Below, in pieces: positions 1 to 9,161 of a stretch of 46,317 nt of DNA. The stretch lies in assembly GCF_010548245.1 (NCBI RefSeq), contig NZ_JAAGLR010000565.1, positions 1-46,317 of the forward strand, read 5' to 3'. Origin of the DNA: Streptomyces sp. SID11385 (GTDB taxonomy: Bacteria; Actinomycetota; Actinomycetes; Streptomycetales; Streptomycetaceae). Both the position numbers and the translations under genes were made by a program. Numbering within the stretch: position 1 is the first letter of the stretch; each line of letters begins with the position of its first letter. The notes under the pieces were generated by a model. That model was not told the DNA's origin. It worked only from the letters and a program-made list of their open reading frames with translations, and searched no databases.

Positions 1-903
1 GCGGCGCCCGCCGTCGCGGTCCGCAAGGGCGGCAGCACGGCCGTCCTGGAACGCCCGGAGGTCGTCACGCGCGCCGCGTCCGGCAGCCGCGACGTGCCGG
101 ACGGGCCCGGCGCGGCGGGCGGGAGCGAGAAGGGCGACATCTGGGGCCGGATGTCGGTCTCGTTCATCGTGCTCGCCTTCCTCATCCACGTGGGCGGCGT
201 CCTCACCCGCGCGCTCTCGGTGCGGCGCGCGCCGTGGGGCAACATGTACGAGTTCTCGATCACCTTCTCGGCCGTGGCCGTGGCGGTGTTCCTCGGGCTC
301 ATGCTCGCGAAGAAGAACGTGCGCTGGCTGACGCTGCCGCTGACCCTCACGGTGCTGCTCGACCTCGGCCTCGCGACGACGGTGCTCTACACGGCGAGCG
401 ACCAGCTCGTGCCCGCGCTGCACTCGTACTGGCTGTGGATTCACGTCTCGACGGCGATCTTCTGCGGTGCCGCGTTCTACGTCGCCGCCGTCGCGACGAT
501 CCTCTACCTCTTCCGCGACCACTACGAGGCGAAGATCGCGGCCGGCGGCACGCCCGGCAAGTTCGCGCAGTCGGTGCTGTCGCGGCTGCCCGCCGCGGCC
601 TCGCTCGACAAGTTCTCGTACCGCATCAACGCGGCGATCTTCCCGCTGTGGACGTTCACGATCATCGCGGGCGCCATCTGGGCGGGCGACGCGTGGGGCC
701 GCTACTGGGGCTGGGACCCGAAGGAGACGTGGTCCTTCATCACCTGGGTCGCCTACGCGATGTACCTGCACGCGCGCGCGACGGCCGGCTGGAAGGGCCG
801 CAAGGCCGCCTACCTGGCGCTGCTCGCCTTCGCGTGCTGGCTCTTCAACTACTACGGGGTCAACATCTTCGTGACGGGGAAGCACTCGTACGCGGGGGTG
901 TGA
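1..903 (+). CDS. ccsB: Cytochrome c biogenesis protein CcsB (ResC), 5'-truncated
   Basis: This is the C-terminal part of the CcsB/ResC subunit of the system II cytochrome c maturation machinery, a membrane protein that with CcsA/ResB moves haem across the membrane and attaches it to apocytochromes. The frame is open to the first base of the window, so the real start lies upstream; the GTG at 94 is only an internal codon. About 300 codons are present, against roughly 350 for the family as I know it. The WGWDPKETW haem-handling (WWD-type) motif lies at about 703-729, among several hydrophobic segments, and the protein ends in the typical NIFVTGKHSYAGV-like tail. It faces the next gene convergently, with a hairpin between them. 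The family call is firm; only the upstream part is missing. Confidence 0.93.
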   Translation, partial: AAPAVAVRKGGSTAVLERPEVVTRAASGSRDVPDGPGAAGGSEKGDIWGRMSVSFIVLAFLIHVGGVLTRALSVRRAPWGNMYEFSITFSAVAVAVFLGLMLAKKNVRWLTLPLTLTVLLDLGLATTVLYTASDQLVPALHSYWLWIHVSTAIFCGAAFYVAAVATILYLFRDHYEAKIAAGGTPGKFAQSVLSRLPAAASLDKFSYRINAAIFPLWTFTIIAGAIWAGDAWGRYWGWDPKETWSFITWVAYAMYLHARATAGWKGRKAAYLALLAFACWLFNYYGVNIFVTGKHSYAGV

Positions 904-923
904 GCCCCTTGCGCCTCGCGGCA

Positions 924-970
924 CACGAACGCCCGCCGCCGTACGTACGCGTACGGGGCGGGCGTTCGTG
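924..970. terminator. Bidirectional hairpin terminator between ccsB and the phospholipase-like gene
   Basis: A perfect 14-bp inverted repeat (924-937 with 957-970, CACGAACGCCCGCC and its complement) encloses a 19-nt loop that itself contains GTACGTACGCGTAC-like palindromic sequence. It lies between two convergent genes, so it can serve both strands. There is no U-tract, as is usual in Streptomyces. Confidence 0.75.
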
Positions 971-983
971 GTGTCGCGGGCGT

Positions 984-2423
984 TCAGCGGCGGGGCCTGC
1001 GGCCCGGTTCCTGGCGCGGCACCTTCTGCGTCGAGGTCCCCGGCAGGGTCGGCTTCGGCAGCGTCTCCACCTCGTGCTTCGCCTCCTCCAGCTGCTCGGC
1101 GGTGTCCTCGGGCAGGTGCGGGGGACGGGGGGCGGGGGAGCGGAAACCGAAGGCGGAGGTGAGGTCGCCGAAGGTGCGGCGGCGCCACTGGCTGATGTTG
1201 GGCTCGCGCACGCCGGTCACGCGCTCCAGGAACTGGAGCACGGAGGTGTGGTCGAACGCCTCGCCCGCCGCGTACCCCCCGACGGTCCACGGCGAGACGA
1301 TGACGCACGGCACCCGGAAGCCGCCCCCGACGGGCAGCCCCTGCACGAACTCGTCGGGCGTGCCCGGGCGCGGCGTGGGCGGCACGACGTGGTCGAACAG
1401 GCCGTCGTTCTCGTCGTAGTTGAGGATGAACGCCGTCTTGCGCCACAACTCCGGGTTGGAGGCGATGGCCTCGATCTTCGAGGCGACGTAGTCGGCGCCC
1501 GCGGCGGGGAGGTAGTCGGGGTGCTCGGACTGCTCGCTGGTACAGATGATCCAGGAGACGGTGGGGAGTTTGCCGGCGCGGGCGTCGGCCTCGAAGGTGC
1601 CGGTGGGCTGCGGGCGGACGCCCTTCTCGTACAGGGGGTCGCCGGGCTTCGCGTTGCGGAAGTTCGCGAAGTTCTCCAGCATGTTGCAGCCGTAGTCGTC
1701 GTCCTCCTGGTACACCTTCCAGCTCACCCCGGCCGCCTCCAGGCGCTCGGCGTACGTGGTCCAGGTGTAACCCCCGGCGGGCGCGGTGTTGTTGAGGATC
1801 GGGCCGCCGTGCTCGCCGTTCGGGTCGAGCGTTCCCGTCATCCAGTACATGCGGTTGGGCCAGGTGGGCCCGAACACGGAACAGAAGTAGTTGTCGCAGA
1901 CGGTGAACGCCTCGGCCAGCGCGAACTGGAAGGGGATGTCCTCCCGCGTGTAGAACCCCATGACGTAGGGGCCGTTCTTGCCGTCCGCCTTGCGGTGCGC
2001 GGGCAGCCAGTTGTCCATCTTCCCGTTGTTCCACGCCTCGTGCTGCACGGACCAGGCGTGGCTCGTGGAGGGGATGGCCTGGGCGCTCGTGGAGTGCGTG
2101 TCGAGGTGGAACGGGAGCGTGTAGCCGTCGGGGTTGACGTCGTCCGGCTGGTAGAAGACGGACTTGCCCGTCGAAAGCCGCTGCGCGCGCGGGTCGTTGA
2201 AGCCCCGTACGCCGCGCATGGTCCCGAAGTAGTGGTCGAAGCTGCGGTTTTCCTGCATGAGCATCACGACGTGCTCGACGTCGTCGAGCGAGCCCCCATG
2301 CCGCGGCCCCGCCGCCACCGCCTCCTGCACACTCGGCGGCAGCAGACTGAGCGCGGCGGCCCCACCCGCCACGGCCCCGGCCGAGCCCAGAAGTCTCCGC
2401 CGGGACATTCCCGTTCCAGCCAT
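984..2423 (-). CDS. Tat-exported phosphoesterase of the phospholipase C family
   Basis: A 479-residue member of the phosphoesterase family (Pfam PF04185) that includes bacterial phosphatidylcholine-hydrolysing phospholipases C and acid phosphatases. The N-terminus has a twin-arginine signal (SRRRLLG, residues 7-13) followed by a hydrophobic stretch and an AVAAG-like cleavage region near residue 38, so it is probably exported folded. ENRSFDHYFG at 58-67 and DENDGLFDHVVPP near residue 335 are family motifs for metal and phosphate binding. Full-length phospholipases C of this family have about 650-700 residues with extra C-terminal domains; this one stops soon after the catalytic domain, more like the shorter phosphatase-type members. 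A GGGAAG-type ribosome site precedes the ATG. Substrate (phospholipid or phosphate ester) cannot be decided from sequence. Confidence 0.88.
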   Translation of the reverse strand: MAGTGMSRRRLLGSAGAVAGGAAALSLLPPSVQEAVAAGPRHGGSLDDVEHVVMLMQENRSFDHYFGTMRGVRGFNDPRAQRLSTGKSVFYQPDDVNPDGYTLPFHLDTHSTSAQAIPSTSHAWSVQHEAWNNGKMDNWLPAHRKADGKNGPYVMGFYTREDIPFQFALAEAFTVCDNYFCSVFGPTWPNRMYWMTGTLDPNGEHGGPILNNTAPAGGYTWTTYAERLEAAGVSWKVYQEDDDYGCNMLENFANFRNAKPGDPLYEKGVRPQPTGTFEADARAGKLPTVSWIICTSEQSEHPDYLPAAGADYVASKIEAIASNPELWRKTAFILNYDENDGLFDHVVPPTPRPGTPDEFVQGLPVGGGFRVPCVIVSPWTVGGYAAGEAFDHTSVLQFLERVTGVREPNISQWRRRTFGDLTSAFGFRSPAPRPPHLPEDTAEQLEEAKHEVETLPKPTLPGTSTQKVPRQEPGRRPRR

Positions 2424-2799
2424 GACGATTCCACTTCCCTTGCTGACGTGGGCACTTACGGCTCACTGACGAGCCGCAGCCACTGAACCGGGGCGCCGGG
2501 AAAGCGGATCAGGCGATTTACGTGAACGCTGCACCAAACAATCGCAAAGCAATCAAGCGAAAGCAAAGAGTGAGATTGGCGGGAAGCGGGGGCGGGGAGG
2601 CGGGGCGAGGGGCGGCCCGGGGGCGGGGTGCGAGGGGCCGGTCGGCCACGTGGGAGGCGGCGCCGGGGTCCGCCGTCCTCCTGGCGTGTCCCGTGTTTCG
2701 CGGCTGCGGCGCGTGGCAGACGTACGGCTCCGGCCCCGCGTCAGAATGCCCCGTCGGCACCGGTGTGGTCGCCGCCCACGTCGCCACCAGGAGACCCCC
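2424..2799. promoter_or_regulatory. Divergent promoter region with an AT-rich repeat patch
   Basis: This 376-base gap separates the leftward phospholipase-like gene from the rightward MMPL gene. It holds an unusually AT-rich patch at about 2515-2580 in which short CAAAGC/CAATC/GAAAGC words recur, likely promoter or operator sequence for the leftward gene. No convincing gene was seen in it. Confidence 0.45.
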
Positions 2800-4911
2800 A
2801 TGCCCCGCGCCGCCCGCTGGCTCGTCCCGCTGCTCCTGCTCCTTCTCTGGCTGGGGGCCGGTGCCGTGTGCGGCCCGTACGCCGGGCGGCTTGGGGAGGT
2901 GTCGACCAATGATCAGGCCGCCTTCCTGCCCCGCAGCGCCGAGTCCACCAAGGTGCTCGACGAGCGCGCGCGCTTCGACCGTGAGGAGTCGCTGCCCGCC
3001 GTGCTCGTGTGGACGGCCGAGGACGGCGGGCGGCTCGGCGCCGGGGCCCGCGAGGCCGCCACGCGGGCGCTCGGCCGGGCGGCCGGGACGGACGGCGTGC
3101 TCGGGCGGCCGTCCCCCGCGCTGCCGTCGAAGGACGGCGAGGCGCTCGAAGGCGTCGTACCGCTGCGGCCAGGGCTCGGCGACAGGCTTCCCGACACGCT
3201 CGACGCGATCCGGGCGCAGGCGGAGAAGGTGCCCGGCACGACGGTCGGCATCGCGGGCCCCGCCGCCACGCAGGCCGACCTCTCCGACGCCTTCGCCGGG
3301 ATCGACGGCATCCTCCTCGGCGTGGCCCTCGTCGCCGTCCTCGTCATCCTGCTGCTCGTCTACCGCAGCGTCCTCATGCCCTTCCTCGTCATCCTCAGCG
3401 CCGTCTTCGCCCTCGCCGTCGCGAGCGCGCTCGTGTACGTCCTCGCGGACCACGACGTCGTGCGCGTGGACGGCCAGGTGCGCGGCATCCTCTCGATCCT
3501 CGTGATCGGGGCGGCGACGGACTACGCGCTGCTCCTGACGGCCCGCTTCCGCGAGGAACTGACCGCGCACGGCGACAGGTTCGTGGCGGTCCGGGCCGCG
3601 CTGCGCCGCTCGGCGGGCGCGATCGCCGCGAGCGGGGCCACCGTCGCGCTCGGTCTTCTCGCCCTGCTCCTCAGCGACTTGACCAACAACCGCGCGCTCG
3701 GACCGGTCGGGGCGCTCGGCATCGGGTGCGCGCTGCTCTCGGCGTTCACGTTCCTGCCCGCCGTACTGGTCCTCCTCGGGCGGGCCGCGTACTGGCCCAA
3801 GCGGCCGGTCGCGGACGGCGACCGGAGTGGTCGGAGCGGGCTGTGGCCGCGCGTCGCCGGCTGGGTGGACCGCCTCCCGCGCCGCCTGTGGATCGCCACG
3901 ACCGTCGCCCTGCTCGCCCTCGCGGCCTTCGCCCCGACCCTGCGCTCCTCGGGCGTCCCGCTCGACGAGACGTTCGTCGGGGACGCCTCCTCGGTGAGCG
4001 CCCAGCGGACCCTGGACCGGCACTTCCCCGGCGGCTCGGGCCAGCCCGCCGTGATCCTCGCCGACGCGGACCGCGCCGACGCCGTCGTACGCGCGGCGCG
4101 CGGCGTCGCGGGCGTGGACTCGGCGGCGCCGGTCGGCGCGGACGGCCGTCCCGGCGGGAAACCGCAGATCGCGCGGGGCCGCGTGGAGATCGACGCGACG
4201 TTGGAGGCGGCCCCGGACAGCGGGGCGGCCAAGGACGCCGTCCGCGCTCTGCGTACCGCCGTGCGGGAAGCGGGCGGCGGGAGCGCGCGCGTCGGCGGCT
4301 ACACCGCGCAGCAGATCGACACGGAGGACACGGCGGCCCACGACCGCACGCTCATCGTCCCCGTCGTCCTGCTGATCATCCTGGCCATCCTGATCGGCCT
4401 GCTGCGGGCGCTCCTGCTGCCCCTCCTCCTCGTCGCGACGGTCGCCCTCAACTTCGCCGCGACGCTCGGGGTCTCGTCGCTCGTCTTCCGCCACGTGTTC
4501 GGCTTCACGGGCACGGACGCCTCGGTGCCGCTCTACGGTTTCGTCTTCCTCGTCGCGCTCGGCGTGGACTACAACATCTTCCTGATGTCCCGCGTCCGCG
4601 AGGAGACCGCGCACCACGGCGCGCGCGAGGGCGTCCTGCGCGGCCTCGTCTCGACCGGCGGCGTCATCACCTCGGCGGGCGTCGTGCTCGCCGCCACCTT
4701 CGCGGCGCTCGGCGTCATCCCGCTCTCGTTCCTCGCCCAGATCGCCTTCATCGTCGCCTTCGGCGTCCTCTTGGACACGCTCGTGGTCCGCTCCCTGCTG
4801 GTCCCGGCCCTGGTACGGGACCTGGGCAGGCGGGCGTGGTGGCCCAGCGGGATCGGGCGGGGGCGGGGCGACGAGGCGGGGCTGGGCGGAGGGGCCTGGC
4901 GGGGGCGGTAG
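2800..4911 (+). CDS. MMPL/RND-family membrane exporter
   Basis: A 703-residue transporter of the MMPL branch of the RND superfamily, which uses the proton gradient to export lipids, siderophores or drugs. It has an N-terminal transmembrane helix, a large outside loop, a block of helices with GAATDYALLL near residues 237-246, a second outside loop, and a second helix block with LGVDYNIFLM near residues 586-595. These two Asp-Tyr pairs are the proton-relay positions of the family. The start is the ATG at 2800, preceded by AGGAG at 2789-2793 with a six-base spacer; the frame is open further upstream, but without a better ribosome site. It stands alone, convergent with the deaminase gene and without an adjacent TetR regulator, so the substrate is unknown. 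Confidence 0.92.
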   Translation: MPRAARWLVPLLLLLLWLGAGAVCGPYAGRLGEVSTNDQAAFLPRSAESTKVLDERARFDREESLPAVLVWTAEDGGRLGAGAREAATRALGRAAGTDGVLGRPSPALPSKDGEALEGVVPLRPGLGDRLPDTLDAIRAQAEKVPGTTVGIAGPAATQADLSDAFAGIDGILLGVALVAVLVILLLVYRSVLMPFLVILSAVFALAVASALVYVLADHDVVRVDGQVRGILSILVIGAATDYALLLTARFREELTAHGDRFVAVRAALRRSAGAIAASGATVALGLLALLLSDLTNNRALGPVGALGIGCALLSAFTFLPAVLVLLGRAAYWPKRPVADGDRSGRSGLWPRVAGWVDRLPRRLWIATTVALLALAAFAPTLRSSGVPLDETFVGDASSVSAQRTLDRHFPGGSGQPAVILADADRADAVVRAARGVAGVDSAAPVGADGRPGGKPQIARGRVEIDATLEAAPDSGAAKDAVRALRTAVREAGGGSARVGGYTAQQIDTEDTAAHDRTLIVPVVLLIILAILIGLLRALLLPLLLVATVALNFAATLGVSSLVFRHVFGFTGTDASVPLYGFVFLVALGVDYNIFLMSRVREETAHHGAREGVLRGLVSTGGVITSAGVVLAATFAALGVIPLSFLAQIAFIVAFGVLLDTLVVRSLLVPALVRDLGRRAWWPSGIGRGRGDEAGLGGGAWRGR

Positions 4912-4971
4912 GGCGCGTCCCCCGGCCGTCCCCGTCCCGTCTCCGGCCCGTCCCTGTCCCGGGAAGGCCCC

Positions 4972-5436
4972 TCACTCCTCCCCGATGTCCTCGTTCCACA
5001 CGTCCGGGTAGCGCTCGATGAACTCCGTCATCAGGTCGACGCACTCCGGGTCCGTCAGGCGGATGATCTCGACGCCCTGTTCCTCCAGCCAGTCCTCGCC
5101 GCCCTTGAACGTCGTGGACTCGCCGATCACGACGCGCGTGATGCCGAACTGCTTGATCAGGCCCGAGCAGTACCAGCACGGGGAGAGCGTCGTGACCATC
5201 GTCGTGCCGCGGTACGTGCGCTGGCGGCCCGCCTTGCGGAAGGCGTCCGTCTCGCCGTGCGAGGACGGGTCGGCGTCCTGGACGCGGCGGTTGTGGCCGC
5301 GCCCGAGGAGGGTGCCGTCGGCGCCGTACAGGGCCGCGCCGATCGGGACGCCGCCCTCGGCGAGACCCTGGCGGGCCTCCTCGATCGCGGGGCGCAGCCA
5401 CTCCTGGGCCTGTTCGGTGGTGAGCGTCGTGGGCAT
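4972..5436 (-). CDS. Cytosine deaminase-like nucleoside/nucleobase deaminase
   Basis: A 154-residue zinc deaminase of the CDA superfamily, closest by feel to the yeast-type cytosine deaminase rather than to the amidohydrolase-type CodA. The catalytic HGE motif is at His60-Glu62 and the zinc-binding PCWYC has Cys87 and Cys90. The expected reaction is cytosine to uracil plus ammonia in the cytoplasm. The ATG overlaps the stop of the upstream permease gene by one base (TGATG), indicating translational coupling, and AAGGAG lies just upstream. Partnering with an NCS1 permease supports a cytosine salvage role. A related guanine or other base deaminase activity is the main alternative. Confidence 0.85.
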   Translation of the reverse strand: MPTTLTTEQAQEWLRPAIEEARQGLAEGGVPIGAALYGADGTLLGRGHNRRVQDADPSSHGETDAFRKAGRQRTYRGTTMVTTLSPCWYCSGLIKQFGITRVVIGESTTFKGGEDWLEEQGVEIIRLTDPECVDLMTEFIERYPDVWNEDIGEE

Positions 5437-6836
5437 CAGGACTCCTTCGGGGTACGGGCCAGCAGCGCGTAGAGCAGGGCGCTCACCGCGAAGCCGGCCT
5501 GGCAGGTGAGGTCGCCGAGGCCCGGCCAGTGCGAGGGCAGCGGGCCCACGTACATCTCCTGGTTGGAGAAGAGCGGGACCGACACCGCGACGCCCGCGAG
5601 CAGGGCGATCAGCCCGGCCGCGTTCGTGTGGCGGCGGTCGGCGAGGCGACGGGCGATCAGCGTCCCGGGGGTGCGGCGGCGGCGCCACTGCTCGACGAGG
5701 ACGACGCCGAGCCACGGCGCCGTCCAGTACGCGATCACGAGGAGGAACGACTCGAAGGCGTGGCCCGCGTCGTCGAGCGAGGCCCACGCCGCGACCGTGC
5801 CGACCGCGCCCGTCAGCGCGGTGAGCGTCGCGCGGTTGAGGCCGCGCGGCAGCCTGCGCACGGCGAGCGAGGCGAGCGAGACGGAGGCCGAGTAGACGTT
5901 GAGCGTCGAGGCCGCCATGCCGCCGATGATGATCGCGAGCAGCGTGAGGTTCGCGAGCCAGCCGGGCAACTGCCCGGTGAACGCGTCGGTCGGGCTCGCG
6001 CCCTCGGGGGCGAGGACCGTGCCGGACGCGGCGCCGATCACCGAGACGACGGACACGGACAGGAACAGGCCGAGGCCCGCGTACCAGCCGGTGGCGCGCG
6101 GCGAGGTCGTTCGGGGCAGGTAGCGCGCGTAGTCCGCGGCGCACGGGTTCCACCCGGCCGTGAAGCCGAACGACGCGCTGAACGCGAGCAGGAACGCGCC
6201 CACACCACCGCCGGAACCCGCGTGGCCGAGGTGCGCGCCCTTGAAGATCCACACGCCCGCGAGCAGGAAGATCACCGCGAGCACGGGCAGCGCGTACCGC
6301 TCGAAACGGTGCACGAGGTCGTGCCCCACGTACCCGACGACCACTTCGAGGACGACGAGGATCAGCAGGGACGGAAGCGGCGGCAGGCCCGTGAGGGAGT
6401 TGAGCGCGAAGGCCCCGCCGAGCGTGTTCATCGCGAACCAGCCGATGCCGGAGACGAGCGCGTTCACGGTGGAGGGCAGCACGCTGCCCTTGTGGCCGAA
6501 GGCGAGCCGGCCGAGGACCATCTGCGGGACGCCGAAGCGCGGGCCGTCCACGGAGAGGAACCCGTGCGCGACGGCGCCGAACGCCGCGCCGAGCACGAGC
6601 GCGGCGACGGCCTCGCCGAAGCCGAGCCCGAAGGCGGCGACGGCGAGGACACCGATGTACGCGGTCGCCCAGCCGACCTGCGGCGCGGCCCAGGTCCACA
6701 GGAGCTGACGGGGGTGGCCGTGACGCCCGGCCTCGGGTATCGGCTCGGCGCCCGAGGTCTCGACGACGCCGACGGGCCTCGTGGTGGCCGGGTCCTCGGC
6801 GGGGGCCGCGGGGGCGGCGGGGGGCGTGCTGGTCAT
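5436..6836 (-). CDS. NCS1-family cytosine/purine permease
   Basis: A 466-residue polytopic membrane protein of the nucleobase:cation symporter-1 family (CodB-like), with about twelve hydrophobic segments. Family features include the NPCAADYARYLPR stretch in the middle of the protein and the G-rich first helices after PRQLLWTWAAPQVGW. It imports a nucleobase, most likely cytosine, for the deaminase encoded directly downstream in the same operon. I placed the start at the ATG at 6836 (MTSTPP...), because the frame upstream is only an Arg/Pro-rich low-complexity extension; the ribosome site there is weak, so the exact start is uncertain. A purine or allantoin substrate remains possible. Confidence 0.87.
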   Translation of the reverse strand: MTSTPPAAPAAPAEDPATTRPVGVVETSGAEPIPEAGRHGHPRQLLWTWAAPQVGWATAYIGVLAVAAFGLGFGEAVAALVLGAAFGAVAHGFLSVDGPRFGVPQMVLGRLAFGHKGSVLPSTVNALVSGIGWFAMNTLGGAFALNSLTGLPPLPSLLILVVLEVVVGYVGHDLVHRFERYALPVLAVIFLLAGVWIFKGAHLGHAGSGGGVGAFLLAFSASFGFTAGWNPCAADYARYLPRTTSPRATGWYAGLGLFLSVSVVSVIGAASGTVLAPEGASPTDAFTGQLPGWLANLTLLAIIIGGMAASTLNVYSASVSLASLAVRRLPRGLNRATLTALTGAVGTVAAWASLDDAGHAFESFLLVIAYWTAPWLGVVLVEQWRRRRTPGTLIARRLADRRHTNAAGLIALLAGVAVSVPLFSNQEMYVGPLPSHWPGLGDLTCQAGFAVSALLYALLARTPKES

Positions 6837-7085
6837 GGCCTCGGTGAGCGGACGTGCGGACACACGGCGGGGCGGGTCCGCGGCGACGGGGGAGCGGCTT
6901 CGCCGGGCGGACGGAGCGGACGAGCCGGGGCGGGGTCGCGTCGGGTGCTCGCGTGGTCCGGACGGGGGCCGTCGTCCAGTTTCGCGCACGGAGGTGGGTG
7001 GTTCGTACAGGAAGGCGGGGCGGAGGGGTGTGATGTGCGTCGGGTGGGCTGGAGGATCGTACGAAGGCCGTGGGGCGGGCCGGGC

Positions 7086-7571
7086 TCAGCCCTTCCCGTT
7101 CCCCGTGTCCTCGTCCGCGTCCCGGCGCCTCAGCTCGTCCTCCCTGCGGCGGAGGTCGTCCTCCCAGGCGCGGAGGCGGGCGGCGTCGTCCTCGCTTCCG
7201 GCGGGGGCGGGGACCTCCGGCCCGGTCCGCGGGGAGGAGGACCGGTCGTCGTCGGGGGAGGACGGCCGGTCCTCGGCGGGGGCCGATGTCCGGTCGTCCT
7301 TGCGCAGCGAGTTCAGGAACTCCGGGTTGTCGTCCGGGGCGACCCAGCCGCCGCGCCCGCCGCCCGCGCGCGAGGCCGCCCCGGCCGCGTACCCGCGCTC
7401 CCGTCCGATGATCAGCCAGCAGACGGGGCCCACGATCTGGAAGAGGAGGATGAGGATCGCCCACAGCGGCTTCGGGAGCCAGCGGACGTCCTCCTCGGCG
7501 GTCGTCACGCAGTCGATGAAGGCGAAGACGCACAGCGCCAGCGGCAGCAGGATCAGGAGCACCCGGAGCAT
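7086..7571 (-). CDS. PLDc_N-domain small membrane protein
   Basis: A 161-residue protein whose first 60 residues form two hydrophobic segments with a [19 protein letters not shown] core followed by GRERG, the pattern of the phospholipase D N-terminal (PLDc_N) membrane domain. There is no phospholipase catalytic part. The remaining 100 residues are charged, Asp/Ser/Arg-rich and end in a probable short coiled coil ([19 protein letters not shown]). AAGGAG precedes the ATG. It is divergent from the UbiD-type gene. Function is unknown; the domain is usually a membrane anchor. Confidence 0.8.
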   Translation of the reverse strand: MLRVLLILLPLALCVFAFIDCVTTAEEDVRWLPKPLWAILILLFQIVGPVCWLIIGRERGYAAGAASRAGGGRGGWVAPDDNPEFLNSLRKDDRTSAPAEDRPSSPDDDRSSSPRTGPEVPAPAGSEDDAARLRAWEDDLRRREDELRRRDADEDTGNGKG

Positions 7572-7696
7572 GTCGCTCTCCTTCGCGGGTCGCGGCGGTC
7601 GTGCGAGGCGACGCGGTGGCGCTCTGCGCGCGGGCGCCCGCTTCGCGGCGTGAGCCCCGTCCGGGCCCCGTTACCGGCTCAGGTTAACGGGTGCCG

Positions 7697-7702
7697 GATA
7701 CT
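7697..7702 (+). promoter_or_regulatory. -10 box (GATACT) of a predicted leaderless transcript
   Basis: GATACT ends seven bases before the ATG of the UbiD-type gene, and no ribosome binding site lies between, so transcription should start at or next to the start codon. The -35 region is weak (TTACCG at 7671-7676 with a 20-base spacer). Confidence 0.5.
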
Positions 7703-7709
7703 GGTCGGC

Positions 7710-9161
7710 ATGGCTTACGACGATCTCCGCTCGCTGCTGCGCGCACTGGAGCGCGACGGCGACCTCACGCGCATCAAAGCCGAAGTCGACCCCCACCTGG
7801 AGGTCGGTGAGATCGTCGACCGGGTCAACAAGGCCGGCGGCCCCGCCCTCCTCTTCGAGAACGTCAAGGGCTCCTCGATGCCCCTGGCGATGAACGTGTA
7901 CGGCACCGACCGCCGCCTCCTGAAGGCCCTCGGCCTGAAGTCGTACGAGGACATCTCCGGGATGATCGGCGGCCTCCTCAAGCCGGAGCTGCCGCAGGGG
8001 TTCACGGGGGTGCGGGACGCCTTCGGCAAGCTCGGCGCGATGGCGCACGTACCGCCGCGCAAGGTGAAGGACGCGCCGGTCCAGGAGGTCGTGCTGCGCG
8101 GCGACGACGTCGATCTCGACGCGCTGCCCGCGCTCTTCACGTGGCCCGAGGACGGCGGCTCCTTCTTCAACCTGGGCCTCACGCACACGAAGGACCCCGA
8201 GTCCGGCGTCCGCAACCTCGGGCTCTACCGGCTCCAGCGCCACGACGCGCGCACGATCGGGATGCACTGGCAGATCCACAAGGACAGCCGCAACCACTAC
8301 CAGGTGGCCGCGCGCCGGGGCGAACGGCTCCCGGTCGCGATCGCGTTCGGCTGCCCGCCCGCCGTGACGTACGCGGCGACCGCGCCGCTGCCCGGGAACA
8401 TGGACGAGTACCTGCTCGCCGGTTTCGTGCAGGGCAAGCGCGTCGACATGGTGGACTGCGTGAGCGTCCCGCTCCAGGTCCCGGCGCGCGCCGAGGTCGT
8501 CCTCGAAGGGTGGCTGGAGCCGGGCAAGACGCTCCCCGAGGGGCCGTTCGGCGACCACACCGGTTTCTACACGCCGCAGGAACCCTTCCCCGCGCTCACG
8601 ATCGACACCGTCACGATGCGGAAGCGGCCCCTGCTCCAGTCCGTCGTGGTCGGCCGCCCGCCGACCGAGGACGGGCCGCTCGCCCGCGCCACCGAGCGCT
8701 TCTTCCTGCCGCTCCTGAAGGTCATCGTGCCGGACATCGTGGACTACCACCTGCCGGAGGCGGGCGGATTCCACAACTGTGCGATCGTTTCCATCGACAA
8801 GAAGTACCCGAAGCACGCACAGAAGGTCATGCACGCGGTGTGGGGTGCCCACATGATGTCGCTGACCAAGCTCATCGTCGTGGTGGACTCCGACTGCGAC
8901 GTCCACGACCTCCACGAGGTCGCCTGGCGCGCCTTCGGGAACACGGACTACGCCCGCGACCTCACCGTCGTCGAGGGTCCCGTCGACCACCTGGACCACG
9001 CCTCGTACCAGCAGTTCTGGGGCGGCAAGGCCGGGATCGACGCGACCCGCAAATGGCCCGAGGAGGGCTACACGCGTGACGGTGGCTGGCCGGAGATGAT
9101 CACTTCTGATCCGGAGATCGCCGAGCGGGTCACGAAGCGGTGGAAGGAGTACGGGCTGTGA
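7710..9161 (+). CDS. mqnL: UbiD-family menaquinone biosynthesis decarboxylase
   Basis: A 483-residue UbiD-family decarboxylase. In the futalosine menaquinone pathway this enzyme, using prenylated FMN, removes the carboxyl group from prenylated 1,4-dihydroxy-6-naphthoate. The sequence shows the family N-terminus (LRSLLRALERDGDLTRI), the KDSRNHYQVA region, EGPFGDHTGFYTP near residues 278-290 and a C-terminal KWPEEGYTRDGGWPE stretch. It overlaps the start of mqnP (GTGA), and the prenylated-FMN-making ubiX and mqnE lie a few kilobases downstream, which ties it to menaquinone rather than ubiquinone or aromatic catabolism. The family call is solid; the symbol follows pathway naming from memory. Confidence 0.92.
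   Translation: MAYDDLRSLLRALERDGDLTRIKAEVDPHLEVGEIVDRVNKAGGPALLFENVKGSSMPLAMNVYGTDRRLLKALGLKSYEDISGMIGGLLKPELPQGFTGVRDAFGKLGAMAHVPPRKVKDAPVQEVVLRGDDVDLDALPALFTWPEDGGSFFNLGLTHTKDPESGVRNLGLYRLQRHDARTIGMHWQIHKDSRNHYQVAARRGERLPVAIAFGCPPAVTYAATAPLPGNMDEYLLAGFVQGKRVDMVDCVSVPLQVPARAEVVLEGWLEPGKTLPEGPFGDHTGFYTPQEPFPALTIDTVTMRKRPLLQSVVVGRPPTEDGPLARATERFFLPLLKVIVPDIVDYHLPEAGGFHNCAIVSIDKKYPKHAQKVMHAVWGAHMMSLTKLIVVVDSDCDVHDLHEVAWRAFGNTDYARDLTVVEGPVDHLDHASYQQFWGGKAGIDATRKWPEEGYTRDGGWPEMITSDPEIAERVTKRWKEYGL

Noticed and set aside
2424..2520. PHO box upstream of the phospholipase-like gene
   Set aside because: GTTCA-like words occur on the minus strand but not as adjacent 11-base direct repeats, so the pattern does not meet the PHO box definition.
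3009..5021. Long alternative-frame open reading frames across the MMPL gene and elsewhere
   Set aside because: They are extremely Arg/Ala/Pro-rich and lie on top of clear real genes; high GC keeps stop codons rare in the other frames.
6837..7085. Nucleobase riboswitch upstream of the cytosine permease
   Set aside because: I looked for a purine or preQ1 type aptamer core and saw no matching conserved loops; only GC-rich sequence with a weak inverted repeat.
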